From positions 1-40,702 of the forward strand of contig CAIMWA010000456.1 in the NCBI GenBank assembly GCA_903845045.1: a DNA stretch of 40,702 bases. Direction: 5' to 3'. The translations under genes were made by a program, and so were the position numbers. Of this stretch, positions 33,270 through 40,702 are shown in pieces. The DNA is from an uncultured delta proteobacterium (GTDB lineage Bacteria > Myxococcota_A > Polyangia > Polyangiales > Ga0077539). Position 1 is the stretch's first letter. Every line of letters starts with the position of its first letter. The notes below the pieces were generated by a model, which was given only the letters and a program-made list of their open reading frames with translations, searched no databases and had not been told where the DNA came from.

Positions 33270-34031
33270 TCACCGCGCGGCCGGGGCCGCGGCTGCTCCA
33301 CCGACCGAGGCCCGGGTCAGTGCCCGAGCCTCGGGAATCGACATGACCTGCTGCGAATACCGGATCGCGGGCCGCTCTTCGACGGCGGTCGTGGCGCCCC
33401 CGCGCTCGTAGCCGACCACCGTCAGCCGCAGGCCGCGCCCCTCGGGCACGCTGAAAGCCTGCACCGACCGCGCACGAAACGTATACCCGCGGATGTACGA
33501 GAAGATCCCGAAGCCGTTGCCCTGGTATTCCAGGCTGACCGTGAGCGAGTGCTCGCCGGAGGTGATCTGCCCCTCGAAGACCGGAAACAGACGCTGGTCC
33601 GCGAGCGAGCCGTTCTCGTCGACGCGCGTCGAGATGTTGCCGCCGTCGAGGCTGTACGACGCGCGCACGAGCCGGAACGTCGATCCCATGTCGTTCTGGT
33701 GCTCGACGATGAGCTGCGCGCCGCCGCCGCCGGACTGGCTCAGCACCGTCTCGGTCAGCTGTTGAAGCCGCGTGTGGCTCTGCGTCAAATCGTCCGACAA
33801 AGCGTTCATCTCGCGATCGATTTCGCGGAGCGCGATGGCCCTCCCGGACGTAGCGGCCTGCGCGGGCGCAGAAGTGGGAGCGGCCGCAGCCGGCGAGGCC
33901 GGTGCGGGCGCAGGGACGGCGGTCGTGTCCGCGATGGGAGCCGACGCCGGCGCGGGCTGCGCGAGCACCGACGCTGGAATCGCCACGATCACCGCTGAAA
34001 CCAACCATCGAGGCAGCAACTGCCGTCTCAC
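33270..34031 (-). CDS. exported coiled-coil/beta-domain protein, first gene of the operon
   Basis: 253 residues from a GTG at 34031 with GGAGGG 5 nt upstream, which decides the start (the frame is open further to 34076). Signal peptide VRRQLLPRWLVSAVIVAIPASVLAQ, an Ala/Pro linker, a coiled coil (ALREIDREMNALSDDLTQSH) and the same beta domain as the downstream gene: VEHQNDMGSTFRLVRASYSL, DGGNIST, GQITSGEHSLTVSLEYQGNG, FSYIRGYTFRARSVQAFSVP, VVGYERGG..RPAIRYSQ. Both start with a H-N-xMG beta strand. The pair thus arose by duplication and both copies are kept, with distinct linkers. A strong promoter lies just upstream. No enzyme motif; probably a periplasmic or outer-membrane-associated subunit. 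Confidence 0.8.
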   Translation of the reverse strand: MRRQLLPRWLVSAVIVAIPASVLAQPAPASAPIADTTAVPAPAPASPAAAAPTSAPAQAATSGRAIALREIDREMNALSDDLTQSHTRLQQLTETVLSQSGGGGAQLIVEHQNDMGSTFRLVRASYSLDGGNISTRVDENGSLADQRLFPVFEGQITSGEHSLTVSLEYQGNGFGIFSYIRGYTFRARSVQAFSVPEGRGLRLTVVGYERGGATTAVEERPAIRYSQQVMSIPEARALTRASVGGAAAAPAAR

Positions 34032-34089
34032 GAACACCCTCCGTCTGACCACGCAAGAACGGGCAGGACCGCTCAATCGGATGCGGGTG

Positions 34090-34117
34090 TGTATACCAGG
34101 GCGCTCCCGAGGGTCAA
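34090..34117 (-). promoter_or_regulatory. sigma-70-type promoter for the trans-envelope operon
   Basis: On the minus strand TTGACC (34112-34117) is followed by a 16-nt spacer and TATACA (34090-34095), with TGG just before it as an extended -10. The expected start, near 34083, leaves a leader of about 50 nt to the GTG at 34031. AT content is far above its surroundings. Confidence 0.6.
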
Positions 34118-34160
34118 CGCGGTCGTGCCGGAGCGCATGCGCCGCGGCGCCGCTTCGCGA

Positions 34161-34190
34161 TGGACCGTCGCCGCCGTCTTGGCCTACGAT
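34161..34190 (+). promoter_or_regulatory. possible promoter of the ECF sigma gene
   Basis: TGGACC-18 nt-TACGAT on the plus strand, about 100 nt upstream of the sigma gene start. Spacing is at the long end. If the sigma factor autoregulates, its own promoter could lie here instead. Confidence 0.25.
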
Positions 34191-34295
34191 GCCGCTGCGC
34201 GTGATCGACGGTGCGGCCGCGGTCGCGTCGGCGGCGCGGGAAGACCCTTCGGCGCCGTGGTGCGTCCAACGCTCTCGAACCCGGTCCGTCCCCCT

Positions 34296-34916
34296 TTGAC
34301 CGCTTCAACGAACGCCGAACGGCTCGCGACGACCAGCGATGAAGCGCTGCTCGATCGCTTTCGTGAAGGGGACGCCCGGGCCTTCGAGGAGCTCATGCGC
34401 CGTCACCGAACCCCGCTCTTCCATTTCATCCTGCGCTCCGTGAAGAACGCCGCGACGGCCGACGAGCTGTTGCAGGACGCGTGGCTGCGGATGATCCAGG
34501 GCGCCCGCGATTTTCAGCGCGCGTCGCGGTTCACGACGTGGGCGTACACCGTCGCGCGGAACCTCTGCATCGACCACGCTCGCAAGGCCGTGCACCGGCG
34601 GCACCACTCCCTCGACCAGCCCCGCGAGGAGGAGGGCAGCACCCTCGGAGACCGCGTTCCGGCCAACGACGCCCCGGCGGACCGCCAGGCCATCGGCCAC
34701 GAGCTGCAGGGATCCCTCGTGTCGGCCATCGACGCGCTGCCCGGCGACCAGCGCGAGGTGTTCGTGCTGCGCGAGTATTCGAAGCTCTCGTTCAAGGAGA
34801 TCGCCGACGTGGTGGGAGCGCCGGAGAACACCGTCAAGTCACGAATGCGCTACGCTCTCGAACGGCTGCAGTCCTCCCTCGCCGAGTACGAGGACTACGC
34901 CCGCACCCTCGGGTGA
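34296..34916 (+). CDS. ECF-type RNA polymerase sigma factor
   Basis: 206 residues from the TTG at 34296; in-frame GTGs at 34257 and 34260 are alternatives, and no good Shine-Dalgarno is seen for any. Region 2: DEALLDRFREGDARAFEELM, RHRTPLFHFILRSVKNAATADELLQDAWLRM, SRFTTWAYTVARNLCIDHAR. A short linker of charged residues follows (HHSLDQPREEEGS), then region 4: ALPGDQREVFVLREYSKLSF, KEIADVVGAPENTVKSRMRY. Regions 1 and 3 are absent, as in ECF factors. Cytoplasmic; should direct RNA polymerase to an unknown regulon. The anti-sigma gene follows after 4 nt, so they are an operon. Divergent from the 12-kb trans-envelope operon. Confidence 0.92.
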   Translation: MTASTNAERLATTSDEALLDRFREGDARAFEELMRRHRTPLFHFILRSVKNAATADELLQDAWLRMIQGARDFQRASRFTTWAYTVARNLCIDHARKAVHRRHHSLDQPREEEGSTLGDRVPANDAPADRQAIGHELQGSLVSAIDALPGDQREVFVLREYSKLSFKEIADVVGAPENTVKSRMRYALERLQSSLAEYEDYARTLG

Positions 34917-34920
34917 CGCC

Positions 34921-36135
34921 ATGGACTGCGAGACCTGCTCCGAACTCCTGCTGGACCTGCACTACGACGAGCTCGACGCCGCGCGAGCCGACGAGGTGCG
35001 CGCGCACCTGACGACGTGCGAGGCCTGCTCGGCTGCAAGCGCCCGCCTGGGCCGAACGCGTTCGCTCGTCGCCGGGCTGGCGCTTCCCGATGCACCGCAG
35101 CCGTCGGCGGCGGTGATGGCGGCGCTGTCGGCGACGGTGCCGGCGGTGGAGCGCGTGTCGGCGGTGATCCCCATCGCCCGGGCTCGGCAGGCGCGGGCCA
35201 CGGGCTGGTTGCAGCGGGTCGGCGAGGTCGCCATGCGCCGCCAGGTCGCCATGGCCGCGATCTCGATGCTCATGTTCGGGCTGGGCCTCCGGTATCTCCC
35301 GTTCCGCTCGCCGACGCAGTCGATGACCGCCGAGGCGCCGCAGACCGAGGTGGTCCCGGCGACGGAATTGGCCCCGGCGCCGGTTTCGGCAGCGCCGACG
35401 CCGGCTCCGGCGGGCGCGATGCCGTTGGCCATGCGGCGTCCCATTCCGCCGCTTCGGGCGCAGTCGCAGGCGACGGCCCCGACCGAAGGCCGCGCCTACG
35501 GACGCATCGCCGCCGGGGAGCCCGCGCGTCCCACGTCGGTGGCCGATGGTCGTGGCGTCGTGGCCGAGGCGCCTGCGGCCGACGACCTCGAGGCCCGGGC
35601 GGACGCCGTTCGCGGTGTCGTTCGGGCGCGCTCCGCGGCGGCTCCGGCGGCGTCGAACAGCCCGGCGAGCGCCGGTTTCGCCTCGAACACCCTCGCGGCC
35701 TCGGAGGAGCGGCAGCTCCAGACGGCGCTTCCGGCGGAGCCCGCCGCGGCACCGGCGGCGATCGCGGCCACGGGGTCGGGATTGGGGTCGGCGCCATCCG
35801 ATCGCGGCCCGACGCGGGGGGAGCTCGCCTCGGAGATCGGTCACTACCAGCAGCAGCTCGCCGCCAACCCTCCGCCCGCGGAGCGGGTCGCCATCGCGCG
35901 GTCGCTGCAGCGCGCGCTGCTTCGCGCTGGACGCATCGAGGAGGCCAACCGCGTCCAGGCCGAGTACCTCACCCGCGCGGCGGACACGACGTCGCTCGCG
36001 GGCCAGGTCGGCACGTCGCCGGTGCGTCCGCCTGCGGCCGCGGCGATGCCCTCGCCCGCACGCCCGGTGGTCACCCGGCCGGCGCGGCGCTCGGTGTCGA
36101 ACGCGCAATCCGACTTCAACCAGTCGGCGTACTGA
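34921..36135 (+). CDS. zinc-finger anti-sigma factor with long periplasmic domain
   Basis: 404 residues. The N-terminus has the ZAS zinc motif: Cys3/Cys6 and His29-x3-Cys33-x2-Cys36 (HLTTCEAC), which bind the partner ECF sigma factor. One membrane helix lies at about 108-127 (QVAMAAISMLMFGLGLRYL). The remaining ~270 residues, expected in the periplasm, are Ala/Pro-rich with a helical section at about 300-355 (ELASEIGHYQQQLAANPPPA, SLQRALLRAGRIEEANRVQA) resembling a single TPR-like pair, and they end in NQSAY. This is much longer than typical ZAS proteins (about 200-270). The periplasmic part probably senses an envelope signal. It follows the sigma gene after 4 nt. The ATG start is clear. Confidence 0.88.
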   Translation: MDCETCSELLLDLHYDELDAARADEVRAHLTTCEACSAASARLGRTRSLVAGLALPDAPQPSAAVMAALSATVPAVERVSAVIPIARARQARATGWLQRVGEVAMRRQVAMAAISMLMFGLGLRYLPFRSPTQSMTAEAPQTEVVPATELAPAPVSAAPTPAPAGAMPLAMRRPIPPLRAQSQATAPTEGRAYGRIAAGEPARPTSVADGRGVVAEAPAADDLEARADAVRGVVRARSAAAPAASNSPASAGFASNTLAASEERQLQTALPAEPAAAPAAIAATGSGLGSAPSDRGPTRGELASEIGHYQQQLAANPPPAERVAIARSLQRALLRAGRIEEANRVQAEYLTRAADTTSLAGQVGTSPVRPPAAAAMPSPARPVVTRPARRSVSNAQSDFNQSAY

Positions 36136-36154
36136 ACTCTCGGGTTTGGTCAGG

Positions 36155-36173
36155 GCGGGGCACGAGACCCCGC
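36155..36173. terminator. possible bidirectional terminator hairpin
   Basis: GCGGGG and CCCCGC form a 6-bp stem around a 7-nt loop, between the convergent anti-sigma gene (ends 36135) and sucD (ends 36222). No T-tract. Confidence 0.35.
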
Positions 36174-36221
36174 GGTGGGCGCCCGGTCGGACGCTCCCGC
36201 GGGGTGCCGTGCGGCGGGCGT

Positions 36222-37103
36222 TCAGCCCATCATGGACTTGAGCGTCTCGGCCATCTGCGCCGGCGTCGGCGCGACCTTGATGCCCGCGGCCTCGAAGGCC
36301 TCGATCTTGTCGATCGCCCGGCCCTTGCCGCCGGAGATCACCGCGCCGGCGTGGCCCATGCGCTTGCCCGGCGGGGCCGTGGTCCCGGCGATGAAGCCCG
36401 CGACGGGCTTCTTCATGTTGGCCTTCACCCACGCCGCGGCGCGCTCCTCGGCGCCGCCGCCGATCTCGCCGATCATGATGACGCCCTCGGTCTGCGGGTC
36501 GTCGTTGAACAGCTTGAGGACGTCGATGAAGTCCATGCCGTTCACCGGGTCGCCGCCGATGCCGACGCAGCTGCTCTGGCCGATGCCGAGCGCGGAGAGC
36601 TGGCCCACGGCCTCGTAGGTGAGCGTTCCGGAGCGGCTGACGACGCCGATGGGACCCACCTTGTGGATGTGCCCCGGCATGATGCCGATCTTGCACTGGC
36701 CCGGGGTGATGACGCCCGGACAGTTCGGACCGACGAGCGTCAGGTCCTTGTTGAGCCGGTGCTCCAGGGCGCGCCGGACCTTGACCATGTCCATGACGGG
36801 CACGCCCTCGGTGATGCACACGATGAGCGACACGCCGGCGTCGGCGGCCTCGAGGATCGCGTCGGCCGCGCCCGGGGGCGGGACGAAGATCACCGAGGCG
36901 TTGGCGCCGGACTGCTTCACTGCCTCGCCCACGGTGTTGAACACCGGGACGCTGTTCTCGAAGGTGGTGCCGCCCGCGCCGGGGGTGACGCCGCCGACGA
37001 CCTTCGTGCCGTACGCGAGCATCTGCTTCGCGTGGAAAGAGCCGAACTTGCCGGTGATCCCTTGCACCAGCAGCCGCGTGTTCGAATCGACCAGGATCGC
37101 CAT
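36222..37103 (-). CDS. sucD: succinyl-CoA ligase alpha subunit
   Basis: 293 residues, normal length. With SucC forms the ligase that converts succinyl-CoA to succinate with ATP or GTP formation (EC 6.2.1.5), in the cytoplasm. N-terminal CoA-binding part: [20 protein letters not shown] and GGVTPGAGG; central VGPNCPGVI and SRSGTLTYE; the phosphorylated His is His251 in [21 protein letters not shown] lies before the ATG. It starts 9 bp downstream of the sucC stop, giving mdh-sucC-sucD in order. No anomalies. Confidence 0.97.
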   Translation of the reverse strand: MAILVDSNTRLLVQGITGKFGSFHAKQMLAYGTKVVGGVTPGAGGTTFENSVPVFNTVGEAVKQSGANASVIFVPPPGAADAILEAADAGVSLIVCITEGVPVMDMVKVRRALEHRLNKDLTLVGPNCPGVITPGQCKIGIMPGHIHKVGPIGVVSRSGTLTYEAVGQLSALGIGQSSCVGIGGDPVNGMDFIDVLKLFNDDPQTEGVIMIGEIGGGAEERAAAWVKANMKKPVAGFIAGTTAPPGKRMGHAGAVISGGKGRAIDKIEAFEAAGIKVAPTPAQMAETLKSMMG

Positions 37104-37112
37104 CGACCGCCT

Positions 37113-38327
37113 CTACTTCCGCCCGCTCACGAGACCACAGATCTTCTGCGCGCCATCGAGCATGCTCGACGCCGGAGTGATCGCCAGACCGCTGTCGGCG
37201 AGGAGCTGGCGCCCCTCGACGACGTTCGTCCCCTCGAGGCGGACGACCAGCGGCACCTTCAACCCCAGCGCGCGGGTCGCGTTGATCACGCCCTGCGCGA
37301 TGACGTCGCACTTCATGATCCCGCCGAAGATGTTGACGAAGATCCCCTTCACCTCGGGGTCGCTCAGGATCATCGTGAACGCCTTGGTCACGGCCTCTTC
37401 GGTGGCGCCGCCGCCGACGTCGAGGAAGTTCGCCGGCGTCCCGCCGCAGTGCGCGATGATGTCCATGGTGGCCATCGCGAGGCCGGCGCCGTTCACCAGG
37501 CACCCGATGTTCCCGTCGAGGGATACGAACGAGAGGCCGGTCTTCTTCGCCTCGAGCTCCCGCGGGTCCTCCTCGGCGACGTCGCGGAGTTCCTCCCAGT
37601 TCTTGTGGCGGAAGTCGGCGTTGTCGTCGAAGTTCACCTTCGCATCGAGCGCCATCACGGCGCCGTCGCCGGTGACCACGAGCGGGTTCACCTCGACGAG
37701 GGAGCAGTCCTCCTTCACGAAGAGCTCGTAGAGCCCCGATACCAGCGCGCTGAACTTCGCGACCTGGTCCTTCGAGAGACCGAGGGCGAAGCCGAGCTGC
37801 CGAGCCTGGAACGGCATGAAGCCCGTCGTCGGGTCGATCCACGCCTTGAGGATCTTCTCCGGCGTGTGCTCGGCGACGTGCTCGATGTCCATGCCGCCTT
37901 CGGTGCTCGCCATGACGACGACGCGGCGCGTGTCGCGGTCGACGAGCATGCCGAGGTAGAGCTCCCGGGCGATGTTCATGCCCTGCTCGACGAAGACGGT
38001 GCGAACGATCTGCCCCTCGGGTCCCGTCTGGATCGTCACCAGCCGCCCGCCGAGCATGCGGGACGCCGCGTCGCGCGCCGCGTCGGGACCGCCCTTGACC
38101 ACCTCGACGCCGCGGCCGACGACCTCGGTGCCCTTGTGCACCTGGCCCTTGCCGCGCCCGCCGGCGTGGATCTGCGACTTCACCACCACCACCGGCACGC
38201 CGGTGGCCGCGATGAGCTTCTCCGCCGCCGCCCGCGCTTCGTCCGCGGTGGTGACCGCGATGCCCTGCGGGACCGGCACGCCGTAGCGCCGGAAGAGCTC
38301 CTTGCCTTGGTACTCGTGGATCTTCAT
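37113..38327 (-). CDS. sucC: succinyl-CoA ligase beta subunit
   Basis: 404 residues, an ATP-grasp subunit. It opens with [20 protein letters not shown], and [40 protein letters not shown] and the [12 protein letters not shown] motif of the CoA-ligase domain are all present. Nucleotide preference cannot be told with confidence. The stop is TAG (9 bp before sucD) and the ATG lies 4 bp downstream of the mdh stop, so the three genes are co-transcribed. Works with SucD in the TCA cycle. Confidence 0.97.
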   Translation of the reverse strand: MKIHEYQGKELFRRYGVPVPQGIAVTTADEARAAAEKLIAATGVPVVVVKSQIHAGGRGKGQVHKGTEVVGRGVEVVKGGPDAARDAASRMLGGRLVTIQTGPEGQIVRTVFVEQGMNIARELYLGMLVDRDTRRVVVMASTEGGMDIEHVAEHTPEKILKAWIDPTTGFMPFQARQLGFALGLSKDQVAKFSALVSGLYELFVKEDCSLVEVNPLVVTGDGAVMALDAKVNFDDNADFRHKNWEELRDVAEEDPRELEAKKTGLSFVSLDGNIGCLVNGAGLAMATMDIIAHCGGTPANFLDVGGGATEEAVTKAFTMILSDPEVKGIFVNIFGGIMKCDVIAQGVINATRALGLKVPLVVRLEGTNVVEGRQLLADSGLAITPASSMLDGAQKICGLVSGRK

Positions 38328-38331
38328 CGCT

Positions 38332-40702
<2,371 letters not shown>

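Larger units (their letters stand above)
34032..34295. other. divergent intergenic region between operon and sigma factor gene
   Basis: 264 bp between the operon (minus) and the ECF sigma gene (plus). The minus-strand half holds the TTGACC-16-TATACA promoter. On the plus strand TGGACC (34161-34166) and TACGAT (34185-34190), 18 nt apart, could form a weaker promoter for the sigma gene. An open reading frame through this stretch is judged not coding. Confidence 0.5.

Noticed and set aside
32450..34031. Dihydrolipoamide acetyltransferase function for the two operon-head genes
   Set aside because: No lipoyl domain, no E3-binding domain and no catalytic HxxxDG; signal peptides place them outside the cytoplasm.
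34089..34295. N-terminal extension of the sigma factor from an ATG at 34089
   Set aside because: The stretch has no sigma domain character, overlaps the mapped promoter-like sequences, and ECF sigma factors normally begin shortly before the DEALL region.

Overview
The window is about 40.7 kb of very GC-rich DNA (strong G/C third-position bias, many GTG/TTG starts, tightly packed genes) and looks like chromosome of a Myxococcota bacterium, most likely class Polyangia. The support is indirect: secreted lipoproteins with Asp/Ala-rich linkers after the lipobox, Cys-rich and RCC1-type surface proteins, a Ser/Thr kinase with a periplasmic TonB-C-like tail, AgmX/PglI-type envelope proteins, and a malate dehydrogenase-sucC-sucD cluster. 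No rRNA, tRNA, CRISPR array, insertion sequence or phage gene was seen.

Layout. 1-10.2 kb: the 3' part of an M3 oligoendopeptidase (minus strand), a small single-pass membrane protein, a GT-C-like polytopic glycosyltransferase candidate, an MFS transporter, an atypical protein kinase, a 1058-residue AftB-like membrane glycosyltransferase with a large exported C-terminal part, and a convergent DUF4336 protein. 10.2-21.7 kb: an orphan periplasmic adaptor, a lipoprotein esterase with a CBM48-like domain, a Cys-repeat/RCC1 surface lipoprotein, a D-aminoacylase-type amidohydrolase coupled to a small lipoprotein, a cation diffusion facilitator coupled to a SUMF1-type protein, and another Cys-rich lipoprotein. 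21.8-34.0 kb: a seven-gene minus-strand operon of about 12 kb encoding exported TPR proteins, a TPR lipoprotein, two paralogous coiled-coil/beta proteins, a small periplasmic protein and an FHA-like/TM/AgmX-PglI C-terminal protein. 34.3-36.1 kb: a divergent ECF sigma factor and membrane-bound zinc anti-sigma factor. 36.2-39.3 kb: mdh-sucC-sucD (TCA cycle). 39.4 kb to the right edge: the C-terminal half of a membrane Ser/Thr protein kinase.

The most interesting region is the 12-kb operon. Its parts list (TPR-rich periplasmic proteins, TPR lipoprotein, small periplasmic protein, FHA-like/TM/TonB-C-like trans-envelope protein) matches the architecture of the Glt gliding and Nfs spore-coat machines of Myxococcus. 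No Agl-type motor gene (TolQ/TolR-like) lies in the window. Four of its junctions are 4-nt ATGA overlaps or a 7-nt gap, and a good sigma-70-type promoter (TTGACC-16-TATACA with extended -10) sits at its head. I infer a Glt/Nfs-like paralogous envelope machine of unknown function, possibly under the neighbouring sigma/anti-sigma pair. A second signal is a recurring GGTAGnnT or TAnnnT element 9-12 nt before several start codons that head transcription units, which would fit leaderless or near-leaderless mRNAs.
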